From Haplomitrium mnioides (taxonomy: Eukaryota > Marchantiophyta > Haplomitriopsida > Calobryales), in NCBI GenBank assembly GCA_049999725.1, contig JBNGIS010036662.1, positions 1 to 26,954 on the forward strand: a stretch of 26,954 nt of DNA, given 5' to 3'. The translations under genes were made by a program, and so were the position numbers. How positions within the stretch are numbered: the first letter of the stretch is position 1; every line of letters starts with the position of its first letter. Shown here piece by piece: positions 8,446-18,459 of this stretch. The notes under the pieces were generated by a model, which was given only the letters and a program-made list of their open reading frames with translations, was not told the origin of the DNA and searched no databases.

Positions 8446-11243
8446 ATCAGCCGGATTGGAAGGTACTTCGTGTAATATTTTCAAAAAATTTCAAAAAATT
8501 AAGTGAGGAGCCATGGAGGTTTTATGTTTTGGGTCAAACGAGCTTCCAATGTACATCAAAAAGACTCAAGACATGCTTAGAGAGAAGGGAAGGACCAAGG
8601 TCACAAGCCATGGAGGGAAAAGGTTGAGGAGCAACAAAGGAAACCAGAGTAGGGCGGAATGTGGAAGATAGAATAGAAAAGGGAAGAGGCACAAGAAACC
8701 TTAGGCTAAAAAAAAAAGAAAAAACAAGCATCAAGATTCATTTCAAACTTGTTGGGGAGGATCACATGGGAGGACTGCTGTCAAGGCAAAACAAGGGAGA
8801 CAGATTTCATGACCATAGGTGCAAAAATGGGCAAGAATAGAGGAAATGGGTGAAAGTTGGGATGCAAAACAGAGGAGCCAATAGTTTTGACCATTAAATC
8901 CTCAATTCGTAACCATTGGAGGCGTGCAAGAACTTGATAGAGAGAGGAGATTAAGGCAATTGTAGTGCAATTTGAATCGAGGAGAATAAAAGAGAAACAA
9001 GGAAGGACGACCCTTCGGAAGTTAAACAACGCTCAGTACTTAGAGTCCAAAGAAGTTCGACGCCCCTAGTCTTCGCAGCCCGATGGAGGGAGTCCAAGGT
9101 CCGCAATCCAAAGGAGTTCGAGGTACGCAGTCCGAAGGAGTCCGAGGTATGCAGTCCGAAGGAGGCCGACGGTCGCAGTCCGATAGAGGGAGTCCGAAGT
9201 CAGCAGCCCAACGGCCACAGTCCGAAGTCTGCAGTCCAAGGTCCACAATCCGAAGGAGTCTAAGGTACGCAGTCCAAAGGAGGCTCACTGTCGCAGTCTG
9301 ACATCCGCAGTCGAAGGGGATCTGAAGTCTTCTGTTCGACGATCCCAGTTAGATGGAGGGAGTCTCAGGTCCGAAATTTGAAGGAGTCCGCGGTACGCAG
9401 TCCGAAGGAGGCCGACGGTCGCAGTCTGAAGTCCACAGTCCGAGGGGGTCCGAAGTCTTTTGTTCGACGGTCGCAGTCTGATGGAGGGAGTCCGAGGTCT
9501 GCAATCCGAAGGAGGCCGACAATCACAACCCAATGGAGGGAGTCTGTGAGTCTTCACGGAGAGGTGGTGGGCCCCCTCAGGGTTTAACAAGACTCAACCT
9601 CTCTAAGTGAGGAGCCCGATTAAAAGGGTTCCAAGTGATCTTACGACATGGAGAGCCCACTTAACAAGGATCCGTTGGGAGATCCAATTGGAAGAGCAAG
9701 GAGGGATCAGCTGAAAGGGCAATCTTTCGACGGTCCGGCAAGAGGAGGAACAAGGAGTGCCGAAGAGCAATCTATTGACAGTCTGACTAGAAGAACAAGG
9801 AGTGTTGAACGAGCGATCTATCGAAGATTCGGAGAGGACAAGGCGGAAAGTTCGACAAAGTACGACTGCGATGTTTGAAAGTTCAACGGAGCCACTATTC
9901 TTACTCGGTGAGGGAAGGGTTCTTCGGATGATGTGGCGAGTCCGAGGAATCCAACATGCTCCTCCGAAGTGCCACGTGTCTGCTGTTGACGTCCAAGGAA
10001 TCTCATGGGTTTACGAGTCCGAGGAATCCAACGGGCTCCTCCAAAGTGCCACGTGCCAGATGTCTGATATCCAAAGGATCTTACGGACTAGCAAGCAAAA
10101 AAAAGGAAAAAACAAAGGAAAAGATATGTCTCTTCAAACGCTGATTGCTAGAGCTACAGATGTCAAATTGGCGTGAAATTAGTCTTGTTAGGAAGAGGAC
10201 AACAAAACGCAGCTATTGGTGCCCATGTGAGACTCTAAATCTGGAAAAAACCTCACTTGCGGGCTGTGTGAAAAGGCGGGATGCACCCTTCAGCCGTCAA
10301 ATAAGGGAAACAAGGACCTTCAAGGAAGGGCGGTGATGCAACGTCAAGGCTGGGGGAAAACAAGCACGGGGATAGACTTCCTTGCTCTGAAGCTACAGAG
10401 ATTGATTTTTTTGTGCAGAGAGAGCATCCGGATATGGAGAAGAGAGTTCTGGTGAGACCTTAGGTGAAGTGGGTGTACTCGTGAAGGAAGGCCATCATAA
10501 GGTGGAGGTGGACTGAGGAGGTGCTGGGAATCGTTGAGCAGGAGGCTCTAGAGGCTTAGACTACTCAGGTAGACTCATCTTTGAAGGCAGTCCAACATTT
10601 GCAGGTGGACCAACACTTGGGGGAGAGGAGAATTCTTTCGGTTTGTATTTCGTGAGGAGCAGCCAAGGGGGGATCAGGGTGTCGTCTTAGCTTTGGTTTG
10701 TGCAGGAGATTAGTTCCAAAAGCATTAGGAGAGTGTTGTTGGTGTTACAATCTTGTGGAGAAGGGAGAGGAGTGGCCATATTACTACATGCGCACTACGG
10801 GGAAGATCCAGCCAATTCTGGGTTGGAGTAGGTGATCCAGTAGCTGGGAGGGCTGTCTTCCAGAGGTGGAAGTTAAAGAAATCCTCTTCCAAGCCTGAGG
10901 AAGTAAATGCAAGGCTTCTAGCAATGGAAGTTAAAAAAAATATCTCGACATGGTGTGTGAGTGGGGAGAGAGTGGAAGGGAGAATAATGTTTTTGGTGTT
11001 GTTGTGTTTGCAAAGTCAAGACTCATATTCGAAACACAAATTCAAAACCTTTGTCTAGAACTCCAACGGGCAAGGGGTTGGGTTGAGAAAGCTGAGCCAG
11101 ATCACAAGGGAGAATTCGGGTTGACTTGGGTGAAAAAAAGGGCTATCTTACTTACCATTTGTGGTCGGGCTGAAGTGTTGGTGATAATTCGCTGTATAAT
11201 AGCAAGGAGAGTGATGTTAGGAGAGCTAGGGAGAGAAAGAGAT
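8446..11243. mobile_element. LTR-like element C (main copy, truncated)
   Basis: Begins TATCAGCC, plausibly a mutated TGTCA LTR terminus, right after TATGC, and runs until it meets A-LTR sequence near 11243. Its missing end is represented by 82-615. The combined length would be about 3.3 kb. It contains a long GTCCGA minisatellite (9060-9560) and GAATCC / GTGCCACGTG blocks (9930-10080) resembling those of the B LTR. No gag or pol motif is visible, so a solo LTR is the most likely identity. Reading frames such as 9802-10176 and 10753-11058 have no recognisable domain and I do not call them genes. Confidence 0.6.
9060..9560. repeat. GTCCGA-rich minisatellite in C
   Basis: Degenerate tandem units of about 24 bp built on GCAGTCCGAAGGAG(T/G)CCGA. 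A longer period of 128 bp is also present: GAAGTCTTCTGTTCGACGA at 9324 recurs in similar form at 9452. The 24-bp unit is a multiple of three, so it gives spurious long reading frames on both strands. Confidence 0.8.
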
Positions 11244-11336
11244 AACTTACTTCTCTTCCTAAGCTAACTCTTTCTCACTAGGCTTCTAGTGAGAACTTAC
11301 AACTCACAATAAGTTCTTAAACTAAACAACTCGCTT
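11243..11336 (-). mobile_element. ~90-bp fragment of the A LTR joined to C
   Basis: Matches 2472-2566 and 13896-13988 of the two A LTRs (CTTCTCTTCCTAAGCTAACT and onward). It joins C at the equivalent of window position 82, with only TA shared at the junction. The block thus looks like the 1-2570 stretch of this locus with about 2.4 kb deleted. Confidence 0.75.
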
Positions 11337-12590
11337 CTTCTTGAACAGTTCTTGTTGGCAAAAATGACACAGGGACTGACACCTTAGGTAGTTTATACCT
11401 TCTTTTCTTTGTGCTGGTGAGCATCCTTAACTTTTTCCTCTGTAGTGCAGACATTCGTAGGATTTGCCCCACTGTCACATTAGCTAGCATCGTCTATACA
11501 TCCAAAGCAACATTATAATCCAAATCTAACTCATCAACCTTTACTCTCTCGAAAGGTAAGCCAGATCCATCTTTCCTACCTGGATCTTTCCTCATTCTCT
11601 CCTCTGAATCTGAACTAGTGCTTTCTTGTACTCTCTTAGACTTTTCTTTTTCTTACCCTGCTTTTTGTTTTTCTTACTATTCTCTTCACCTCTACTGGAC
11701 TGAGAATCTTTCAACTTCTCCCCCAGTTTTGCAGTTTCATATGTCTCCATGGCTCTAATAGCTTCCTCCAAAGTAGTAGCCCCTAATTGTCTTACATAGC
11801 ATCCTTCCTTCTTTTACAAGCCCTTAAGATACCATTCCAAGTCCACCATAGGCATGTTCACAATGCCTAGCTTCTACTGCATTGTCTTGAATCTCTGAGA
11901 GTAGTTCCTAATTGGTTCTTTTTTCTTTTTCTTGATGGAGGTCAGCTTGGTCAAGATCCTCGTTGAATATGATGCCCCTTTGAACTCTGTCATAAGGGAT
12001 GTTCTCATATTTGCCCATGTACCAAAAACTGCTCCCAAATTATCATACCATTCTCTTCCTTTTCCTGAAAACAGAACATCCACTAGTCTTAGCCGATCTA
12101 CATCTGAATCTTCCTAGTTAGCTCTACTGATGCCTTCAAATCTCTTCACCCATGTGTCCACATCATTTTTCAATCTCTCCTTGAAGATATTGTATTTCAG
12201 CTTTGTTCAATAACCCCCTACATGAGCCTGTTGAGACATAGCTAATACTGAAGGAAACAAAGTCACAAGTATCACCCCTATTCTCAAAACAACACTAGGT
12301 GTGGCTGAATTCCTAGAAGAAGAAGAAGAAGTAGAAGTAGAAGAAGGTAAAATTAATTTTGGGAATAATGTTAACCCAATAGTGCCTCTAGGAGCAGTGA
12401 TATCTGTCCACTGAAACTGAGCTAATGGCGATTGAGGCCCAGAAGGTTGAGCTCCCCCTTCTGTAGGTTCTTTTTCGCTACCAACAGTTATAACTTCCTT
12501 AGACTTCAATTTAGACTCCTCTTTTCTCTCCAGTCTTACTTCTCTCTCTTTTCTTTGTCTCTCTTTGTTCTCTTCTGAAATTTCTCGCAT
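11337..12590 (-). pseudogene. gag polyprotein of element A (degraded)
   Basis: Capsid precursor region. The N-terminal part (12207-12590) is charged, rich in Lys/Glu/Arg, then Ser/Pro-rich. The capsid-like part follows with VLFSGKGREWYDNL and RILTKL...NYSQRFKTM, the pattern of plant retrotransposon gag domains (compare GEAQPWYKDF in B). A basic Lys-rich stretch and an acidic Ser-rich stretch come next, then VTVGQIL...LQRKKLRML near 11340-11480, which aligns with MATVGQLI...LYKRQLREL of B just upstream of its protease. No zinc knuckle is evident. Stops lie near 12204, 11874 and 11816, another lies just before 11490, and one frameshift lies around 11660. The start at 12588-12590 is a plausible Met, about 200 bp below the primer site. 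Confidence 0.72.
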
Positions 12591-12790
12591 TCACATCTTC
12601 CTTACTAATCACCACAAAGAAAGTGCTCCTTCTCTGAATTTCTTCACACATAAGGGAAACAAAATACAAGACAAAAAAAAAAACTACCAGATCAGAATGT
12701 TAAGAACATGATTTAATAGTGGCGAGTAAAACAGGTTCCCAACATTACTGACAGCACTATACACACTTTTAAGAGCAAACACTAGAAATT
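12591..12790 (-). other. Untranslated leader of element A
   Basis: About 200 bp between the primer site and the gag start. An A-rich run (12675-12685) is present. I see no other feature. Confidence 0.5.
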
Positions 12791-12811
12791 AGATCCCTGG
12801 CAATGGCGCCA
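12791..12811 (-). other. Primer-binding site of element A (tRNA-Asp type)
   Basis: Minus strand reads TGGCGCCATTGCCAGGGATC, close to TGGCGCCGTTGCCGGGGATC, the complement of the 3' end of plant tRNA-Asp used by Athila-like elements. It lies 14 bp inside the 5' LTR end at 12826. The two differences from the tRNA complement are G-to-A changes. Confidence 0.75.
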
Positions 12812-12825
12812 AGAAATTGTACACA

Positions 12826-15029
12826 TGTTGTAGTACAGCAGTGGCACTCCATCCCTAAAAAGAGCAACCTAAGATCGAACCATGCAAGATCTATATATAA
12901 ATCTGCTCTTAAATTGATTTTATGAACTTTTCGGATTCTTTAAAGAGTTCTGAAAATGCACTTTATCAGTTAAAAGATGGACCGCTCTCCTTCTCTAGGT
13001 CTGACAATCCTCTCTCCACAAAACCATACATAAACTCTTCTAGCTACTCACATAATAGAACAATACCCAAGAATCACACAAATTGCATGACTGACATCTC
13101 TAGGATAAGAAAATTGATGTACAGGCTAATTTTAAACTTGAGCTGTATGAGAGATGTTCCCAAGAAACGAGTTACCCAACTTGCTTCAAACTCTCAAACC
13201 AACACTCCAGTGCCTACCTTCATTACACCACTTTGCTTCCCTCAAACTAGATACTCAAGCCACTCCAACCCAATATATCCCAGAGCTTGATGGTGAGAAC
13301 TCAGCTATGGAACGATCCTTTTGATCTCACATCCAATTGTTTTTCCTCCAACCACCCACTACTCTGTTTGTTTGTGAAATGCTCATCTATACCATAGGCA
13401 CATACAATCTTGATCACTACTTTCTCTATTACAACCCACCAACCAACATCTACTAATTGGATAATCACAAAAGGTTCTCTCCTTAAGAATTTAAAACATT
13501 AACACACACACACAGAATAGAACAGAACTTAGAGTAGAATTGACTTGTCACTAAACCTCCCACAATTACAACATGGAACTCAGAACCCAGACCCACTAGC
13601 AAAAAACACTCAGGTACCCCCTCACATACACTTCTCTAATGCAATCTGTCTGATTTCTTCAATTAAACACCCACAGAACATTCACCAGCCAACTCTAACT
13701 TCAAATCCTTGTTCCTTCATCATACCGCTCCTTCTGAATCTGCAATTAACAACAAGAGCAAGGGACCTCACAGACAAGAATCTCATGAATTTTACTTGAA
13801 ACACCAATGTACAATGAGACAACCCAGCAAAATAGGAACTCGCCAACACGCTTGTACCCTTTGTCATGCTCAACTGACAAGCAACAGCTCAAAAAAAACT
13901 AACTTACTTCTCTTCCTAAGCTAACTCTTTCTCACTAGGGTTCCAATAAGAACTAACAACTCACAATAAGTTCTTAAACTAAACAACTCGCTTTCACTAA
14001 CTTTCACTAACTCTTCATTTCCTCTCTTTTCGATTTCTAGCTTTTTAAATTCCATTAAGTATTTGTTTCGCCTTTTTCGAACTTTCGAGCTTTCAGTTCG
14101 ACTTCGACAATCAACACCAAAACCATGATAAAGCGCCGCTTTGCCCTTCTGACTTTGCTTCATAGTTTTTCTTCCTAAACAATCCTANNNNNNNNNNNNN
14201 NNNNNNNNNNNNNNNNNNNNNNNNNNNNNNNNNNNNNNNNNNNNNNNNNNNNNNNNNNNNNNNNNNNNNNNNNNNNNNNNNNNNNNNNNNNNNNNNNNNN
14301 NNNNNNNNNNNNNNNNNNNNNNNNNNNNNNNNNNNNNNNNNNNNNNNNNNNNNNNNNNNNNNNNNNNNNNNNNNNNNNNNNNNNNNNNNNNNNNNNNNNN
14401 NNNNNNNNNNNNNNNNNNNNNNNNNNNNNNNNNNNNNNNNNNNNNNNNNNNNNNNNNNNNNNNNNNNNNNNNNNNNNNNNNNNNNNNNNNNNNNNNNNNN
14501 NNNNNNNNNNNNNNNNNNNNNNNNNNNNNNNNNNNNNNNNNNNNNNNNNNNNNNNNNNNNNNNNNNNNNNNNNNNNNNNNNNNNNNNATATAAGCATTTT
14601 TCTCTATTCTACTTTCGAGAGGCAACCCCACAAGGGTGTAAGGCCACCACTTTTTCTTGCCCCTGGACAGACCTAGTTCAGGGCATCGGTCACTCGATAC
14701 ACTTCACCTGGCTCCTACGCAAGCTATCCATCAACACATACAATAGAGAGAGATAGATAGGTAGGGGTTGGCTGGCCCTCAACACTTAGATTAGTTTTAC
14801 TGAATTATTTTTTTTCTTTCTTCTCCTTGAAAAAGAAATCAACATCCTCATGAGTCAGCCTTCTCTCCTGGCCAATTGTATCCAAAATTTTTCTCTTATC
14901 CTTAACTTTTACAACTTCATAGTCATTATACACAAAACTAAAGCTTTACCCTTTTCTTCTTACTCCACCGCACATAAGAGAACTCCTTCAAGCTATTTCA
15001 TACCTTCTATCAGGAACTATGCTCTCACA
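12826..15029 (-). mobile_element. 5' LTR of element A (contains assembly gap)
   Basis: Matches the 3' LTR at 1402-4489 on both sides of the N gap. On the minus strand it starts TGTGAGAGCATAG and ends TACAACA. Bases 14634-14690 are missing from the 3' LTR, and it lacks a ~62-bp segment present there at 2588-2651. Divergence is about 10% by eye over 13560-13800. Confidence 0.87.
14188..14587. other. Assembly gap (400 N)
   Basis: Exactly 400 unknown bases. The flanks correspond to 2826 and 4098 of the other LTR, so about 1.27 kb should be here. The size 400 looks like a placeholder or a mis-estimate. Confidence 0.95.
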
Positions 15030-15409
15030 TCTCCCATATCGATCCACCTCCACCACATGTGGATGAGTTCACTTGGATCATCCGAGCCTCTAGAGCTCCT
15101 CACCCAACAATTCTCGGCACCCGTCCAGTCCACCTCCACCCCTGCTAGCCCTCTACGCAAGTACGCTCGCCTCACGTAAGTTCTCACTCGGACCCCCTTC
15201 TGCCTTATGTCGTTGCGTTTTCCTTGTCCCGAGATTGCTTGCACGTCTCTAGCTTACTTGCACACCAACCCGATCGAATTTGAAGCTAGACAATGTATAC
15301 CCTTCAAGCTTCCGCCCCCGTGAATCCTTCTTGTTAGAAAGATCGTTGTTCTCATTAAGCTTGGACCCGGACGTGGCAACACATGTCTTGTCTATTAGCA
15401 ATTTGCTTC

Positions 15410-15610
15410 CAAGTACAATGGTCATACGGGGTCGAGTCCAAGGAATCTCACAGACTAAGATTCCAAAGATTTCCCATGGAACCAAGTCTGAGGAACCCCA
15501 CGAAACAGAGTTCCAAAGAATCAAGTGGAAAAGGAGTCTGAAAGAATCTCACGGATTTGAGTCCGAAGATTCCCGTGGATCCGAGTCCGCAGAACCCAAT
15601 GGAACATAGA
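15410..15610. repeat. GTCCGA/AAGAATC degenerate repeat in B LTR
   Basis: Repeated blocks like GAGTCCGA(A/G)GAATC followed by CACGG or CATGG, spaced about 25-35 bp. The same block is at 24200-24390 in the 5' LTR. The vocabulary resembles the C minisatellite. Confidence 0.65.
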
Positions 15611-15999
15611 GCTCGCTGTTGACTTTTCCTCCAATGCCGCCACCCAACGCCGCATTCAACTTGGAAGTTGGACCGGCACTTTCACCATGTTCCATAGTTG
15701 ACCTTAGATCCTAATCTGAAGAATCCAATGGACAGAGAAGTCTGAAGAATCCCTTGGACTCCTCTGAAGTGCCACATGTCCAAGGCTGACTTTCTTCCAT
15801 AACCGCTGTTTGACGCCGTTTTCAACAAGGAAGGTGGACCGCCACGCTAACCTCCATCCGTGGTTGACTTCTCTCTGACCCAAAGGATCTAACAGGCTCT
15901 ATCAAAGCACCACGTATTTCGAAGCCGCGCCATCCGACACCGTTTTCAAAGGGGAAGGCTGACCGACGTGCTGACCTGGTTTTGAAGAATCCAATAGGA

Positions 16000-16370
16000 C
16001 CCTTCGGAGTGCCACGTGTTTGTTGACTCTGCCAGACACCTCTGAGGATGCCACGTAAACCGAGGGAGCGCCGTTCGATGCCGTTTTCAAAGAGGAAGCT
16101 TGACCGTCACGCTGACCTGGTTCCAAATAAGACTACAGACACCCTGAGTGTGCCACATTTTTGCAAAGTTATGTGGACCTCCTGCGCTTGCCACGTTTTT
16201 GCTTAAGTCCTCAGAACCCTAGGCCCGCCATTCCCCCGCTAAGTCTCAGGGACACCTTGGGCTCGCCACGCCTCCATTGAATCTTATGGAGCCATGTGAA
16301 GATGCCACGTTTCCGCAAAGTCCCGCAGACACCTTGGAGACGCCACGTTTCCGCAAGGAATTGTGGACAC
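16000..16370. repeat. GCCACGT-containing repeats in B LTR
   Basis: Repeated GCCACGT cores, including two 38 bp apart (16304 and 16342) within a GCCACGTTTCCGCAA unit. Position 16011-16027 has a G-box CACGTG followed by TTGAC (W-box core). The 5' LTR counterpart (24900-25190) carries an additional duplicated unit, so the array varies between the two LTRs. Confidence 0.65.
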
Positions 16371-16916
16371 TAAAGGAAGGGGTCACGAACCCCAATTGAA
16401 CCCGTTTAATGCATGAGGGATTGGGGCGTCCCCCAATCCTTGGCTTGGTAGCTGCTCACGAAGGCTCTCATCCTTCCTTCCTCTTCCCGATCTCCACTTC
16501 TGGTGCGCACATCTGGGACCTTGCTCTGTGGTCCCCATCACTCTTGAGCACTCTTGGATCTCTGCCCCGTAGCTTCGATCCTCCTCCTTCGGCCCCCGCT
16601 CCTTCCTCACTTCTGAGGTCGCCCTCCCTTTCACCTACTAGGGCCTTGAATCTTGCATCCGATGATACTTACAGGTTTTCTTTTGCTTCCGCCAAAATTT
16701 TAGTGGTGCCCTCCACTTGCTGGCTACCATCGCTCCCTTCTCTCCTTCTGAAGCGATCTCGTTCCACTCCTTGGATCCATGCGATCCTCTCATACTCACT
16801 AATTGGAGTCGATCTGCTGCTTCCAAGGTACTTTAATACTTACAAGAGGGAAATTGTGCCAATGCTACTTCCGATATTCTGAATTCTTCCATAGTGCTCC
16901 ATGTCACTGGCTAACA

Positions 16917-16930
16917 TAACTACCCCTTCA
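16917..16930 (-). other. Polypurine tract of element B
   Basis: Minus strand reads TTGAAGGGGTAGTTA just before the LTR start TGTTAGCC. It is shorter and less pure than that of A, perhaps through decay. Confidence 0.6.
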
Positions 16931-17085
16931 AGTGTGAAGCGACCTTGTGAACACCCTTCCCCGTTCATCGGTCCCGCTGGTTGCCTCCTCCGTAGTGGTC
17001 ACTGCTTGGCTACTCCAATATTGCTGAAGTGCAATTCCTCAAACAGCCACACACACTCACGCACCCAACACACCTGCACACATAC
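16931..17085 (-). other. 3' untranslated part of element B
   Basis: Between the pol stop and the purine tract. It contains a CA-rich stretch (17045-17085, ACACACTCACGCACCC and similar). No gene is seen. Confidence 0.5.
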
Positions 17086-18325
17086 TTACATCCCACTCCC
17101 TGGAATCTCCAATTGGATCACCCTTTTCCCCCCTCTTACCTCCTCGTGGTCTACGTACCTCTTGAGATGGTCAAAATGCACTCAATTGGCGAACCGGTGA
17201 CCCTCCAATGTCTCCAATTCTATTGACCCATTTCGATGCAGCTTCTTCAACACAAAGGGGCCCATCCATTGGGTGTGTAATTTCCCATGGAAGTGCACAA
17301 ATGTGCTATCAAACAACAACACCATGTTCCCCTCCCAAAGATCGATTGGTTTCATGCCCTTATCGTGCTGTTGCTTCCGCAATTGTTGTTGGTGTTCCAA
17401 TCTTTCTTGGGCTTGCTCTCTGGTTTCCTCTAGGCTCTCCAGTTGGCATAGTCTCTCCCTCTTGCTCGGATCCTCTGCCATCCTCTCCTCCTTCAACAAT
17501 CATCTGGTTGGCACTTCATACTTTATTGACACCAGAGTGTGTTGTCCGAAGACCAAAAAATAGGGGCAGTGGCCCATTGTGGTCTTGTAAGCCAGATTGT
17601 AGGCATGGGTTGCGGTGAGCAACTTGAGATCCCAATCCGCCTTGTTGGATGCCACTGTCTTGCTGAGGATCTTACCCATGATCCTATTTGCCCTTTTGGT
17701 AAGCCCATTAGCTTTGGGATGATAGGTTGTGGTGCGGCGGCGTTTGACCAAGTATCTGATAGTCAAGTCCTTGATTACCTGATTGATGAAATGGGTACCT
17801 TGATCACTTACTAGCTCCAGTGGGGGTCATATTCGGCAGAACATTTGTTCATACAGGAAGGCATCCACTGTCTTGGCATCATCCTTCTGAGTGGCTTTGG
17901 CCTCCACCCATTTCGTTGCATAATCCATAGCCAGCAAGATGTATTTGTTTCCCTTGCGAGTAGAAGGTGCAATTGGACCAATGAAGTCAATTCTCCACTT
18001 TTCAAAAGGTGCCAAGGGGATAATGAGGACCAAGGGATGGTGTTGATTAGGTGCTAGTCTCCCCATCCTCTAGCATGCGTCACACCTCTTCACCCAGAAG
18101 TGCACATCTTTGTGTAGAGTGGGTTACTAGTACCTTGCATCCAAAATCTTCCTGATGGTGGTATGCGCTGCAAAATGGTTCCCCACCTCCTCTCCATGCA
18201 AGGCCCTCATTACCACTGTGGATTGATCCCGCTCCAAGCACCGCTTGATCATCCCATCATACCCTCTCTTGTGCAACACTCCCTTGACCAACAAATATGG
18301 CTTCATCTTCTTGAGGAACACAACA
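17086..18325 (-). pseudogene. Integrase of element B (degraded)
   Basis: The zinc module shows LHGEEVGNHFA (His pair) and CDAC (Cys pair). The core has WRIDFIGP (Asp) and LVSDQGTHF (Asp), but the Glu position after YHPKANG is Lys (LTKRAN, codon 17695-17697, AAA from GAA), so it is catalytically dead. A coiled-coil-like Glu/Gln/Arg-rich stretch precedes WMGPFVLKKL in the C-terminal part. A natural stop is likely at 17086-17088; no chromodomain is present. In-frame stops are at 18127-18129 and 18124-18126 (adjacent), 18070-18072, 17827-17829, 17500-17502 and 17182-17184. It is in the same frame as RNase H, and no frameshift is seen in this part. Confidence 0.88.
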
Positions 18326-18459
18326 ACTTCCTCCGTGTTGCTGCGTTTAAGGATTTGAGTTGAACAGAGGAATTTTGTTATTGCAGCATAGTCCGTGGCC
18401 CTTCCAGCTTTCACTTGGAACAGGTCCTCATCTGGAAAAGCATCACTCACCTCCTCTTG

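Larger units (their letters stand above)
8147..11336. mobile_element. Composite insertion between gag and protease of A
   Basis: A 3.2-kb block absent from the original A coding region. It contains 8147-8445 (B-LTR terminal segment), 8446-11243 (C) and 11243-11336 (piece of A LTR). Its left edge is exactly an LTR terminus (TGTCACTCC). Flanks GCATC (8142-8146) and GCTTC (11333-11337) might be a diverged target duplication, but the right match overlaps A-LTR sequence and is uncertain. On either side the A polyprotein aligns with successive parts of the B polyprotein, so this is an insertion rather than family structure. Confidence 0.75.
1402..15029 (-). mobile_element. Ty3/gypsy retrotransposon A, nested in the LTR of B
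   Basis: Complete element with both LTRs (1402-4489 and 12826-15029), a primer site (12791-12811), gag, protease, RT, RNase H, integrase and a purine tract (4490-4503), all on the minus strand. It sits in the 3' LTR of B with a near-perfect 5-bp duplication (TCTCA/TCTCC). Domain order is gypsy-type and there is no chromodomain after the integrase. A 3.2-kb composite block (8147-11336) interrupts the gag-protease junction, so the original element was about 10-11 kb. LTR copies differ by about 10% in stretches compared by eye. A clade near Athila/Tat is suggested by the tRNA-Asp-type primer site and an FxDDF-type RT motif, but this is inference. Confidence 0.88.
15030..16916 (-). mobile_element. 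3' LTR of element B, right segment
   Basis: Begins with the right target duplication of A (TCTCC, 15030-15034) and aligns with 23807-25717 of the 5' LTR. It ends CTAACA at 16916, so on the minus strand the LTR starts TGTTAGCCAGTGAC (compare TGTTGCCAGCAAG at 25717). It contains the GTCCGA/GAATCC block (15410-15610) and GCCACGT repeats (16000-16370). Confidence 0.87.

Noticed and set aside
9040-9590. Overlapping long reading frames on both strands (repetitive Asp/Cys/Arg/Thr-rich proteins)
   Set aside because: They arise from a 24-bp tandem repeat whose length is a multiple of three; both strands stay open for the same reason and no domain is visible.
9802-10176. 124-residue reading frame in C
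   Set aside because: It lies in LTR-like sequence, has no recognisable motif, and overlaps equally open frames.
14175-14631. Reading frames spanning 14188-14587
   Set aside because: They consist of unknown bases from the assembly gap.
16409-16882. 157-residue reading frame in the B LTR, similar to 25149-25634
   Set aside because: The similarity follows from the two LTR copies being homologous DNA. The frames differ at both ends and contain low-complexity Ser/Pro-rich sequence without a domain.
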